Source of the DNA: Oryza sativa Japonica Group
Lineage: Eukaryota; Streptophyta; Magnoliopsida; Poales; Poaceae
Direction of reading: 5' to 3'
NCBI RefSeq assembly: GCF_034140825.1
Contig: NC_089046.1
Location: 25,714,501 to 25,778,500 of the forward strand
Length of the DNA: 64,000 bases
Shown: positions 21,691 to 33,280 of the stretch, in pieces
Layout: the number at the start of each line of letters is the position of its first letter
Position numbering within the stretch: position 1 is the stretch's first letter
Program-made: the position numbers and the translations under genes
Notes under the pieces: generated by a model
Told to the model about the DNA's origin: nothing
The model's input: the letters and a program-made list of their open reading frames with translations, nothing else
Database searches by the model: none

Positions 21691-24114
21691 TCCACCTTCT
21701 TTTGGTTCAGTGGTCTGTATTTGGAAAATTTATCTGTTGAATTTTCTCATCTTAATGCATAGACAATTTTGGTGGGAGCTATCCTCACGTGGAGAGACAA
21801 TTTTGTCATAAATCAAGTCAATTTTGCTCTTAACAGAAAACCAACCAACTGCTACCAAAAACCTGATCCAATTTATGATGTTCAGCATGGCCAATTCTGC
21901 CCATATTTTGCAAACTGAAATAAATATGAAGGTCTGACCAATTTTTTTTTCTCTCCATTTTTGCAGCTAAGAAGAGCTCTACGAAGAAAATCCTTATCAT
22001 AGTTGGAGGTAAAAAAAAATGTTACTCCTTGCCTTATGCTTGAGTTTTACTGTTCTTTTTAATACATGTTGGAGTTTACTCCGTATAACGTTAATCTGTC
22101 ACAATACAGTATCGTGTACGACGCTGCGTAGAGTCAAATTGTTGCGATCAAGTCAAGTTTGTCGTAAATTTTTATTTCTACAACTTACGTGGAATGGCTG
22201 CCATGCATGCTGACTCCTGACCTGGAAACTCTAAGGAAAAAAATCAAGAATATTCTTTGGAGCAAAAAAAAAAAACGCCCCCTTTTGCATCCAACAATTC
22301 TGCGTATTTGTTTTTGCCGCATGAGAAGATTGACTTACACTTGGGTTAAGCGCATAATTGTCATGAGAATTTCATAAGATGTACCTCGTGGAAAAGGTCA
22401 AATTTAGCTCGCAGTAATCCAAATTAATTAGCATAATTACAGTGAACTAAGTAGACTGGAAGTGTAATTAGGAGTGTAGGACTAATTAATCTTTGACCAA
22501 ATAACTAATTACTCCCCCGGTTAATAATACTTATTATTTTGGATAAGAGCACGGTCTAAAAAAACAAATTTTGACCATTATTTTTTTATTATAATATATA
22601 TAAAAGTGTTAAGAAATATATGGTTTTAGTAAAGTACTTTTTAAATACTTTTCTATACATGTAGTTAACATATTTAAAAGACGAATATTTTTAAAATAAT
22701 TTATAATCAAATATTTTAAAGTTTAACTTTACCTTTATCTAAAACAACAACGAGTATTATGAGCGGAGTAGCATAATTACAGTGGACTGGAAGTGTAATT
22801 AGGAGAGTACTATTTAATCTTTGACCAACTAATTATCATGATTGCTTGGGTTAATTAATTAATTAATTAATTTCAGGTGTCTTGGCGGGAACGGTGGCGG
22901 CCGGAGTGCTCTTCCTCTGCTGCGCGCGTTGCCGGCGATCCGGCGGCGGCGGCGGCCGGTCCGGCTTCGACAGGCTGGCGGCGAAGCGGCTGCTGTCGGA
23001 GGCGGCGTCGTCGAGCGGCGTGCCGGTGTACTCGTACCACGAGGTGGCGCGCGCCACCAACTCCTTCTCCCACACGCACCGCCTCGGCACGGGCGCCTAC
23101 GGCACGGTCTACGTCGGCAAGCTGCCGGCGAGCTCGCCGTCGCTGGTGGCGATCAAGCGGATGCGGCGGCGGCACGACGACGGCGACGACGACGCCGCCG
23201 TGGCGGTGCTCCTCAACGAGGTGAAGCTCATCTCGTCGCTGAGCCACCCGGGCCTCGTCCGCCTGCTCGGCTGCTGCCTAGACCGCGGCGAGCAGATCCT
23301 CGTCTACGAGTTCGTCCCCAACGGCACGCTCGCCCACCACCTCGCCGGTGGGGGGCTCCCATGGCGCGCGCGGCTCGGCGTCGCGGCGGAGACGGCGGCG
23401 GCGATCGCCTACCTGCACGCCAAGCGGCCGCCCATCCTCCACCGCGACGTCAAGTCCAGCAACATCCTCCTCGACGGCGACCTCCGCCCCAGGCTCGCCG
23501 ACTTCGGCCTCTCCCGCGCCGTCGGCCGCCTCGACCAGGCGTCGCTGTCGCACGTCTCGACGGCGCCGCAGGGCACGCCGGGGTACCTCGACCCGGAGTA
23601 CCACCAGAACTTCCACCTCTCCGACAAGAGCGACGTCTACAGCTTCGGCGTCGTCCTCCTCGAGCTCATCACCGCCATGAAGGTCGTCGACTTCGCCCGC
23701 CCCGCGGCGGAGGTCAACCTCGCGTCGCTCGCTCTCGACCGCATCGGGAAGGGGCGCGTCGACGACATTGTCGACCCGGCGCTCGTCGACCGCGCCGACG
23801 AGTGGGTGATGCGCTCCGTCCGCCATGTCAGCGAGCTCGCGTTCCGGTGCCTGGCGTTCCAGAAGGACGTCAGGCCGGCCATGAGCGAGGTCGCCGCCGA
23901 GCTCGCCCGGATCAGGGACGCCGCGCCGGCGTCCGTGCCGGGAGCCCGGACCGGAGCCGGCAGCCGCCCGCCCATGGTGATCGACGTCGGCGTCGGCTTC
24001 GACGGCGTCGACGCCGCGGTGAAGAAGGTCGGGTCGCCGGTGTCGGTGCAGGACGTGTGGGTCAGCGACCAGAGCTCGCCGTCGACCAACGGCTCCATGC
24101 CGCGATTTGCTTAG
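19900..24114 (+). CDS. Wall-associated receptor kinase-like (WAKL) protein
   Basis: Three exons, 19900..20797, 21967..22008 and 22877..24114, both introns in phase 1, give 725 residues. Exon 1 encodes a signal peptide (1-30), a GUB_WAK domain from RCRRKCGG (41-48) and an EGF-like end (about 255-299). Exon 2 (14 codons) plus the start of exon 3 make the transmembrane helix (about 308-329) followed by CCARCRR. The kinase has a Gly loop LGTGAYG (383-389), VAIK with Lys 407, HRDVK (502-506), DFG (522-524) and GTPGYLDPEY (546-555), so it looks like an active RD Ser/Thr kinase. WAK/WAKL proteins span the plasma membrane and sense pectin or damage at the wall. It has the only kinase exon for three ectodomain exons. 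Confidence 0.92.
22430..22828. repeat. Direct repeat flanking a Stowaway in WAKL intron 2
   Basis: About 60-70 bases starting agcataattacagtg stand at 22430-22500 and again at 22770-22828, one on each side of a Stowaway-like element. This is far longer than a TA target duplication, so a local duplication accompanied or followed the insertion. Confidence 0.75.
22508..22769. mobile_element. Stowaway-like MITE
   Basis: The ends are tactcccccggttaataata and tattatgagcggagta, with an AT-rich core of about 230 bases that is partly self-complementary. Confidence 0.65.
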
Positions 24115-24704
24115 CTCTCGATTTGACTTGTAATTCAAAGAGGAATCTGAATTTGATGTGAATTTAACATTTTTTTGATGTGTCGAAATGTGTGCTACTT
24201 AGCCTAGTTCTAAGACATGGCAAAGTATTTCATATGCCGAATTGAAAAAACGTTTGCTGTATAGCTAAAGTTGGACTAGCACAGAAACAAAAATTTCAAG
24301 TTGATAGTTTTTACAGCTTTGGTCTCTTCGTTGTTGAACCATCTATACAACCACAAGAAAATGTGGTTTGATCTTGCTTGGCAACAAGAACACAACATCC
24401 CAGACTTGTTTACACATGAAGCAAATTGGCAACATACCAAGCATCAGCATAGGAAATATCTACAGTTTCACTAACTGCAAGATTTTACACATTATCCATA
24501 CATTGTATCCATCACCAAAGAGTCAAAGACTACATTGAACAGCATATATAGGGTATTTGTACATTGTTCCTTCAGAAGAAGAACAGCATATGATGCTATA
24601 AAATGCTGAAATCCATGAAGACCAGAGGAACCTATCCAAAAGAACATCCCAACATTTGCCACTGCCCACCACGCACCAAAGGAGCACCTGAAGAAGAGCA
24701 CAGG

Positions 24705-27700
24705 ATGTGCTTCAAGGTGGAATGCAGCAAATGTGGCAAGTTCACCTGGAATGGATGTGGTAAACATGTCGCATCCGTTTACGACGGTATCGAGAAGGGG
24801 AAACATTGTACTTGCAAGCCATGGCCGGGTGTTGACACAAAGGCAGATGGATCCACTTCGAACCCCAAAGAAGGTGTTAGAGACCCACTCAACAATGTAA
24901 TTTCAGAAATAGCAGTGCCAAATCCAACACAGGGAACAGCCAAGTCTGTTACAATAGTGGAGTGGTTTTGAGGTGGAAGATGGAAGGATACAAGGGCTAG
25001 AAGGTTCTAGTAGCTTCTAGACTAGTAGAGAAGAAGGGAGATAGAGGAGAGATCGACAAAGAGGCCAGCCAGCCTCCAGGTCGCCGCCGCCGCCGTTCGC
25101 CGCCTTGGCCAATCAATCTGTTCGTCCCCTCCTGGAAGTGCTGCTGCTACTTATATATGGTTGCCTCTTGGGCTTGCTTGGACTTCTTGGAAAGTAGCTG
25201 ATCCAGCCCATATTGCAGCCCACATGGCTCCTAACATTCTCCTTCCCTTGAAATTCGGCTTGTCCCCAAGCCGATGACTCGAAGCTGTGCAAGCTTCACC
25301 CACTTGATCTCCCCTGTTACTATTTCTCTTGTAATGTAGCCAATATGACCATAGGAAACACAACCAGCCAATGCTTGTAATAGCCCACAGTGAAAGCCTA
25401 GTTCCTTGTTTAATAGCTAATGCCAAATGAGAGCCGCCTGGATCCCATGGAACACTCAATAAATTGACAATTACTAAGTTTGCATAACCATATTGCTGCA
25501 GGAACATAACAACCTTCATGTCCTTGTTAACAGCAAATGCACACAACCAAAGATCACGCTTCTTCTGTACCACTCCACTGACTGAAAATTCTAAAGTCCA
25601 AACTGTATTGCCTTCATCCTCCATTACAACAATAAGCAGTCTAGGAGCATCAGCAGCATGGTTTTCTTTGGCAGTGATGATCTCATAATCACTTGGCTTA
25701 ATGCAATGTGCTCTCATGCAGGTAGTTAATTGACAATTTTCTGGTTGTAGAGCGTAGCTACCAATCTGACCCATCTCAGCATCTGGATCCCACACTAATG
25801 GCACTAACAGTACTTGCATGAGTTCCAATGGGTTCACAATTAGCATACTGTTCTTGTATTGTTTAGAGTTCCAATCAAGCAATCCACCAAAAGACCAACC
25901 ATTGTGCATGAATAGAATAGACTGAGGATAGCACTTCTGAACACTACAACCATACGAATCCCGGTCACAGATCAATTCAATGTAATTGACCTCTTGAACC
26001 ACTATACCCAGTGTATTCCAATCAAACACAACACCTTTCAAGTCTTTAGCCCATTTCTTTGCTACATGTGAAGTCCTAGTGAAAATATTTTCCATGTAAA
26101 GTGGTCTCACAATATGCAGTATGGCTATTAGTAAATGGAATGTGCTAATTGCATTTGGGCCATACAACCAACAACAGCCAATACAGCCTTGTCCAAGGTG
26201 AGTGTCAGGTACAGCAATTGATTGAGCCAAAAAGTGTACCTTATCTTCACCAAAGTTTTCCAAGAATTTTTTAGCAACTTGAGCTTCTATATAAGCTTGA
26301 TGATGGCTCTTTGGAGATATATCTTGGATAAGTTTAACAAACAATCCTGGAATAGGCCGCATAATGCTCAGGTACTGTTTAGAATCCCAACCATTCAACA
26401 TCTTCATTTTAGCCTTAGTGGACCATATCCTCCTTGACATAAGCTGTTGTGATATCATGCTTACTGAATGCTGAAGGAGACCACTCAAGTGCAGCTCATA
26501 TAGCTTAGGAACAAACAATGACCATTCTTCACCTAACTCACTCCAAATCGCTTTCCAGAATTTTGAAATTGCTTTTCGATCCACCAGGATATGGGTGAAG
26601 CCATTGATCAATAAGGGCAGGATGTCATTCTCATGTGGTGGGGGCCACAGTTCCAACTCAGCCCATTCAGTTGGTGGTGGCCAAGGATCAAGTAGATGTT
26701 CTTCAAGCCAACAATAGATGAATGCTGGCCAGGGCATTGGTCGGAACTCCAGTCCGCTAATCACTCCACTGTAGGTTGGAGGTGGCCATGGCTTCAATTC
26801 AATCCCCTCCAGCCTTAGCTTTTTATTGAACTGTGTCTTGCTGTCATATCGAGGGATTCTCAACAAACACCCGGTGGGTGTTGGTATGTCCTGCTTGAGG
26901 TCGCTGACCAACCTTGCTGAGAAGATGTCAATTGACTCGATAGATATTGGAACAGACTTGGCCACACCTGACATTGTCAGGAACACGCCCCCGACGTGGT
27001 CTGCGCCACCCTTGACATCAAGGCCTAACATCGAACATTTGGTGTGCGTCTCCTTGTGACAGTCAGGGCCATCAATTTCAGTGGTGCAGGCGACGTCCTT
27101 ACCAACTTCCAGGTCCATGGAGGCCAGAGAAGTGGAGGTGCACGTAACCACTGCTGCCACGGTGAGGTCTGGGATGTTATTGGGGTTGGAGCAATTTGTC
27201 AAACACTTGGCGGGCGTTACCATGGGCTGTACAGGATTGTAGATGTAGGTTGCACCGATTGCGTCCTCAGCAGATACCAGATCAACAGAGGTCATAGAAG
27301 TGGTGGCACACGTAACAACCACATCAACAGCGAGATTGGGCTCGACATTGGGGCTGAAGCATTCTGTCGAACACATAGTGGGCGTCATCTTGTACTGCTT
27401 GTTTCCAACCAAAAAATGTGAGTCTTCAGTGTTATTCTGTACATGGGGAATCCATGATGCTAACGCTGCCTTGAGAGATTGGAAATCAGCTCTCCTTGTC
27501 TGCTCTGCCTCCACCCGCCTTCGTTCAAACTCCTCCATTCGCCTCAAAATCATATCCAACTTATGTTCACTTGCCATGGCAGCTTGCTTGGTGAACTCAG
27601 TGGGGATTGTTGGCTCTGATACCAGATTGTTAGAGACCCACCCAACAATGTAATTTCAGAAATAGCAGTGCCAAATCCAACACAGGGAACAACCAAGTCT

Positions 27701-28092
27701 GTTACAATAGTGGAGTGGTTTTGAGGTGGAAGATGGAAGGATACAAGGGCTAGAAGGTTCTAGTAGCTTCTAGACTAGTAGAGAAGAAGGGAGATAGAGG
27801 AGAGATCGACAAAGAGGCCAGCCAGCCTCCAGGTCGCCGCCGCCGCCGTTCGCCGCCTTGGCCAATCAATCTGTTCGTCCCCTCCTAGAAGTGCTACTGC
27901 TACTTATATATGGTTGCCTCTTGGGCTTGCTTGGACTTCTTTGGAAAGTAGCTGATCCAGCCCATATTGCAGCCCACATGGCTCCTAACAGAAGGTTAAT
28001 TGGCTTGGCTGAACTTCTCACCTCTCCTACATATTACCATCATCTTCAAAACTGATAGCGTTATCTGATTGGCAGGTGAAGCAAAAGTTTGA
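24705..28092 (+). CDS. Small Cys-rich protein (CxxCGK-TW-GCG-HV type), intron holds an LTR element
   Basis: My preferred model joins 24705..24873 to 28076..28092 and gives 61 residues ending EAKV. Visible motifs are VECSKCGKFTWNGCGKHV and HCTCKPWPG, which place it in a widespread family of small, probably metal-binding proteins of unknown role. The frame is open upstream to an ATG at 24603 (34 more residues), so the start is uncertain; Met at 24705 fits the usual length of the family. Without splicing, the frame runs into the LTR and stops at 24971, adding 33 foreign residues. An LTR element sits one base inside the intron. Its first base T follows the G of the target, so the donor still reads G|GTGTTAG. 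The acceptor is ttggcag at 28075. Upstream 5' exons are possible. Confidence 0.55.
24875..25236 (-). repeat. LTR (3' LTR in element orientation)
   Basis: It begins tgttagagaccca and ends ggctcctaaca on the plus strand, 362 bases. It contains the last part of the element's long frame. Confidence 0.92.
27628..27990 (-). repeat. LTR (5' LTR in element orientation)
   Basis: It is nearly identical to the copy at 24,875, 363 bases. The tRNA-Met primer site lies directly beside it at about 27,612-27,626. Confidence 0.92.
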
Positions 28093-28248
28093 GCTTGCGC
28101 ACATGGATGACTAGTTCTGCAGTTTTGGTGATATTAGAGTGAAGGAGACTTCACTTTGATCTAATTATGTTTGCCTCTCTATCCACCTGTACTGGTTTCT
28201 GACTTCAATGCAAGTTGAATTTCAAGAATCCAATAAAATATTCTGCAG

Positions 28249-30062
28249 TTAACTAAAATTTTTGCTTTCCTGAAGATCCCAGTTAGGGTTGTGATATAAA
28301 GAGAGCTGGAAAACTTCAGCAAACTCTTTAAGCAGGGTTCTGTAGGCTTTATCGATCAATGCTGTTTCGTCTATCTCTTTTCCATCAGATGCTATTTGCA
28401 ATATCTCTTTGATGCTCCCAACGCCACGATCTTTTATGCCGCAGGGAACAATGAGTTGAAATGGTGTTAAGTCAGTGGTTACGTTGAGTGCTAGACCATG
28501 ATATGCTATCCATCGTGAGACATGAATTCCTATTGCTGCAACTTTCTTATCTCCTAAAAAGTAAATAGAGGGGATATATTAGTAACACGTCATTATATCT
28601 CACAGAAAATTCAAAATAATATCACAATTTCCAAAAGGATAGTACCATACCAACCCAGACACCGGTTAGACCTTCTACCCTAGATGCCTTGATGGAAAAT
28701 GCGGACTGAAGGGCACGAATGATCACCTCTTCAAGTGATCTAAAGTACCAATGAAGGTCCATTTGATGATATCGCAAGTTGATAATCGGGTACATTACAA
28801 GCTAAGGAGACAATAAAATGACTGTCAGAAGCACAGATATTAGCTATAAACGAATTTCATGCAAAGATTGAGTATCCAATAGGAATCGAAGCCACAATCT
28901 TCCGGGAAAACCAGGATTTTATCACATATTTTGATAACCAGATTAACCACAGCTAGGGATATACATGAAGTTTAACTAGGTAGAATACATCATAAATTGT
29001 AGCAAAACAAGCCACAATCTTCTGCCTTAGTGAAAATCAAGATTTCATCACATTCTGGTAACCAGATTGCACAGCTAGGCCTATACTTGAAGTTTTAACT
29101 ATCTATAACTAGATGTCTAGATGATAATGGAGAACCATACAGCTTATTCACAAGTAAAAGAAATGAACCACGATTCGTGATATGTAACAATATGAGCTTC
29201 ACTGACATTATGGTACATACCTGTCCAGGACCATGATATGTCACCTCCCCACCACGGTCAATACGGTGAACCTCAAAAGGAGCATCTTTAACATCGAAAT
29301 GGAGGTAGTCCTCGGTGCTGTCAGTGCCTAGCGTATAAACTGGTGGATGCTGCAGCGCGATTAAGGTGTCGGAGTGATCTTCATCCGTGCCTACCAACCC
29401 TTTCCTCCTTGTCACAATGGACTGCTGCCAAGCCCAAGATTCCGCAAATGGAACGATGTGCTGATGGAGGTCAAATAACTCACACCTGTTGAATACAACC
29501 ACATAGTCAGAACAATCAGTGGCAAGCAGGCAACACAATTTTCTAGTAGAATGCCACAATTCTACTACACATCAGGTTCAAATTCAGTTTGCTGCTTCCC
29601 AAAAAACAGTGAAGCTTTGAGAGTTCTAAAGTTTGTACAGAACAACTCTTTGAGCAAAACAAAGCCATTTGTGGATTGTTCGTGCTGATGAATTCAACCG
29701 AATGACCAGCAAGACCGGTTAAATCAAATCATAAACCAGAAATACATCATCAACTAATACAATCGAAACAACGACACTGACACGGTTTCTTCCTTCCCAT
29801 TTGGAGCAATAAATTAGGCATTCGAAAGAAACTAGGTATACTAGGAGATTCACGGGGCACCAAACCTCCTCCTGCTCACGCCACCAGCAGCGGAGCCGGA
29901 CACCAGAGCGGCGTCCCTTGGCGCGGCGTGGAAGCATCCGGCGGGTGGTAGGCTGGGCCTTCTCCCCCGGGAGCGCGGTGGCGGCGAGGAGGCCGCCCTG
30001 GAGACCACGGCGGGGAAGGGCAGGGCGGCGCAGTGGGAGCCATAGGAGCAGGGCAAGGCCAT
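28249..30062 (-). CDS. LIP2p: Octanoyltransferase (LipB family), plastid type
   Basis: Four exons on the complement, 29866..30062, 29221..29485, 28651..28801 and 28249..28553, give 305 residues; phases 2, 0 and 1 all close. LipB/LIP2 moves octanoyl groups from acyl-carrier protein to lipoyl domains, the first step in making lipoylated 2-oxoacid dehydrogenases and glycine decarboxylase. Visible motifs are [49 protein letters not shown] (catalytic Lys) and [11 protein letters not shown] (catalytic Cys). The first 65 residues are rich in Ser, Arg, Ala and Pro without acidic runs, as in a chloroplast transit peptide, hence the plastid call; mitochondrial targeting is not excluded. The start is the first ATG in frame with exon 2. 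Its 3' end converges with the small Cys-rich gene. Confidence 0.93.
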
Positions 30063-30290
30063 GCCCGCCCTCCTCTCGCGGTGGGGCGGTGACTTGTAGG
30101 GTGGCGCTGCGCCGGCAGCCAGCGGCGGCGGGCGGAGTCACCGAGGAGGCGAGGAGGAGAAGGCCATGGCGGCCGTCTAGCGTGGGGTGTTGAATTCACC
30201 GACGACTAGACGACTAATTTGGGCTCAGTACTAAGCCCGGCCCATATATAGCAGATACGTGGGCTGTAAACTTTCTTCGATTAACAATAA

Positions 30291-30759
30291 GGAAAAAGTA
30301 CACCAAAGGTCCCTGAACTTGTCATCGAGTTAAAAAAAACATTCTTAAACCACAAAACCAGATATCTGGCGTCTCTTAACTAATCAAAACCGGTCATAAT
30401 AGGTCCTTTGGTGGTTTTGACCCCGATTTGTTCGACGTGGTGGCTGAGTTAGCATGGGACCTATGTGGACCCCACATGTTAGTATGCCACGCAGGCCTGC
30501 AAGAGAAGAGTGAGAGAGAGGAGGAGGAGGAAGGGAGAGAAGAGGGGAAAGAGAGATGACGTGGCATCCTGACATGTGGGGCCCACGTGGGTCCCACGCT
30601 AACTCAGCCACCACGTCGGACAAAACCGGGGTCAAAACCATTAAAGGACATACTGTGACCGGTTTTAATTAATTAAGGGACACTGGATATCTGGTTTAGC
30701 GGTTTAAGGATGTTTTTTAACTCGATGACAAGTCCAAGGACCTTCGGTGTATGTTTTCC
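30291..30759. mobile_element. MULE-type foldback element
   Basis: The terminal inverted repeats are very long, roughly 190 bases each (left ggaaaaagtacaccaaaggt, right accttcggtgtatgttttcc), around a purine-rich centre. Flanks taacaataa and tagaaataa resemble a worn 9-bp target duplication, typical of Mutator-like elements. It is non-coding and lies about 230 bases upstream of the LIP2p start. Confidence 0.8.
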
Positions 30760-30859
30760 TAGAAATAACGAAAAATGTCCATTTCGATTCTCTCAACTAT
30801 GACTCAATGTGATTCGTATCCATCAGGTGAAGTAAATTGTCTCCTTCAACTATCATTTT

Positions 30860-31260
30860 TTTCGGAATGGTAAAGTTATTGCCGATGTTTTATATATAAG
30901 AAGAAGATGTCTCGTTTTAAAAAGAAAATGGGACCAAACCTTATAATACACAATTAATTAAAGAAAACTAAGTGAAAACCACGACTACAATAAACCCTCC
31001 AAGAAGCCTGAAGCCTAAACTACTACGGCAACGAAGCAAGACCAACCAAGCACAACACTCAACAATTCTACTTAACACAAGGACGGTATAGCCAAAAGCA
31101 CGAGAAGGAAGCAAAACTCCTCGCACGGGCAAAGACGCGACGTTATCGTCATCATACCATCACTTATATGATTGGGCAACTCCGACTTCACCAAGATACA
31201 TCATGTCAGGACACCGACCCGATCGAAGCCAAAGCGCAACTCAACGGGTAGGGTGTACAC
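30860..31260. mobile_element. Probable retroelement remnant, unclassified
   Basis: The text resembles, in tone and composition, the block at 47,220-47,900 (phrases of the accaccac and gacgac type, tatatataagaagaag). I suspect an antisense LINE-like tail, with no protein motif to prove it. Confidence 0.25.
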
Positions 31261-31812
31261 TCATAAAAATAGGTGCGCGAGCATTATGAGCATATGTATT
31301 TGTACTGTATGTCTCTTGAACAAAATATCATAGTAGTGACGGCAAGTAATCAAATGTCCGCATAGATCGGCCTGATGACTGTGGATGGACGTGTTGATTA
31401 CTCGAAGAATTAAAAGCATGGGCACATGGAGCCCCCTCCCCCCTCCCTCATCACTCGCTAAAAGGCGTTCATCACTGCCGATCGATCATGGCGATGGACG
31501 GACCACCTTCGCCTGTGCACAAAATGTTCATGCATGCTGCTCCACCAGTTTCCTCCCACACAAGATCATGCATCGCATTTACTCAGCCGGTGCCCACCTG
31601 TGGAGTGTGGACTCGTTGTCCTTGTTCCCTAGCTATAGCTAATTTTGCCCTTGTTCCAAAGAAAATCGTGTGGACAAGGTGAGCCTTTTGTCTAAAATTC
31701 ATATGAATTTCGTGTGAAAACATTTCGCTTCGAATTATGAAGTTTCATTCAATGAAAGATACAGGTGGATCGATGGATCAATCACTATGTAGGCTGGTAA
31801 TATTTTAAAGAG

Positions 31813-31981
31813 TAAGTTGCACTGGTGGTCCTTAAACTATCGTGGGGTTTCATCCAAGTCCACGAACTTACAAAATGTGTATCGAGGTCTCTAAACTTGG
31901 TTTATTGTATCATTCTGGTCTAAAGTCTCATTTGACCGTGGTCTTGTCTACGTAGCATGACATGTACACGACGACATATCA

Positions 31982-32070
<89 letters not shown>

Positions 32071-32338
32071 TCCCTTCTTCTTTCATTTCTCTCTTCTGCA
32101 ACCTCTTCGACATGGGGGAGCTTGAGGTGGCTCTAGTGAAGAAAGAAGATAAAAGAATAGGAGAAAAAAGAAAAGGGGAAGGAAAAAACACCATGTCATT
32201 ATCCACATGGCGTGCGACGTAGGCAAGACCACGGTCAAACGACGATAAACCAAGTTTATAGACCTCGATGTGCACTTTGCAAATTTGTGTACCTAAGTGA
32301 AATCTTATGATAAGTTTAAGGACTGCTAGCGCGTCAAT
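31813..32338. mobile_element. Second MULE-type foldback element
   Basis: The left end (ttgcactggtggtccttaaac, then cgaggtctctaaacttggt) is matched inverted by the right end (accaagtttatagacctcg, then gtttaaggactgc). The centre holds an (ATT)n tract and a purine-rich block. Confidence 0.75.
31981..32070. repeat. (ATT)n microsatellite, about 29 units
   Basis: An uninterrupted ATT tract sits inside the foldback element, next to its left inverted repeat. It will be length-variable between accessions. Confidence 0.95.
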
Positions 32339-32383
32339 GGCAAATCTTATGACAAGTTTAAGGACTGCTAGCGTGTCAATGGC
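32300..32383. repeat. 42-bp tandem duplication at the end of the foldback element
   Basis: The unit starting aaatcttatga and ending cgtcaatggc occurs at 32300-32341 and 32342-32383 with two or three differences. The element's own terminus has been duplicated. Confidence 0.9.
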
Positions 32384-33280
32384 GTACGTCACCAACTGTA
32401 GTAGGGCATCGGTGGTGCGTCGAAGGCTTAAACTTAACCAACTAAGATATACTAATTCACGATTCAATTTATAATTTGGTATACAACTACGTCGTAGTAG
32501 AATTTTTACCCGGACCTAGAAAAGGCGCATTTTCGATTCAAAAGAAAACAAATTGCATCTTTCATTTTTTATTTTTTTTCTCGATGAGCAGAAACAAATT
32601 GCATATGCATAGCATATCACCAATGGTCACTGGTCAGCGCTGGACAGAGGAGTGGGCCCCAGTCCACGCTGTCGGTGGTGACCCAGGGTCGCCGCTTTCG
32701 GAGACACCCAATTAACGTATCCCCGCATATCCCGCTCGCACCCCCCCCCCGACCCCACCACCCTCCCCATCCATCCATGCATGAATTTGCATGGCTCTGC
32801 TCTTCCCTTCTCCCCACCCATTGACTCCATCGCGCCGCCGCGGCGACCTCTCGGCTCTCGCCGGCGATCGCCGCCGCCGCCGCAGAATTGCACCGGTCAC
32901 CGTGACAAAACAAAACTTCTTCTTGTAGTAGCAGAAGTACAGAATAGTGTAGTAGTAGTACATTGGGAGTAGTAGTACGAGAAGCTAGCCGTCCGATGAG
33001 AAAACGAATGCTCCTCCACGTGGCCTGACGGAGACCGTCGTTTTCTGATCGGACGGCTGAGATGCGTGCGTTGACCGTTGACTCGCCGCCTCGGAATCCG
33101 AGACGAGGTCGTCGCGCCTCGCGCCTGGGCGCGCGTCCTCCCCGCCATTAAAGAGCCAGCGAGCTGTGCAGGCCGAGCATTTATCTCGCCATTACTGCGC
33201 CTCGCTCTCCACCCAGGCCCACCTACCTCGCCACCCCACCCGGATCGGATCGGATCTCGGAGCGCAGCCGGCGGCGAGGC
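32384..33280. other. Downstream region of the RING-H2 gene, no gene called
   Basis: The first part is AT-rich; from about 32,690 the sequence is GC-rich with a C run. Open frames here overlap on both strands and show no domain. The part near 33,280 should contain the ATL 3' UTR. Confidence 0.4.

Larger units (their letters stand above)
24875..27990 (-). mobile_element. Young non-autonomous LTR retrotransposon (minus orientation)
   Basis: Two LTRs of about 362 bases (24875..25236 and 27628..27990) begin TG and end CA and are flanked by the 5-bp target duplication gaagg (24870-24874 and 27991-27995). On the minus strand a primer site complementary to initiator tRNA-Met (tggtatcagagc) follows the first LTR, and a purine tract (aagggaaggagaa) precedes the second. 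The 2.4-kb interior carries one long open frame (25151..27577) with a charged, coiled-coil-like start and no protease, integrase or reverse transcriptase that I can recognise, so it would depend on helper elements. It looks structurally whole. The LTRs differ at only about 1-2 percent of sites, which suggests an age of well under one or two million years. Confidence 0.92.

Noticed and set aside
22929-24161. Long Arg/Pro-rich frames overlapping the WAKL kinase exon on both strands
   Set aside because: They are GC-driven mirror frames of the true kinase frame, which has all kinase motifs.
31962-32467. Frames with long runs of Ile across the ATT tract on both strands
   Set aside because: They are created by the (ATT)n microsatellite; no start context or domain.
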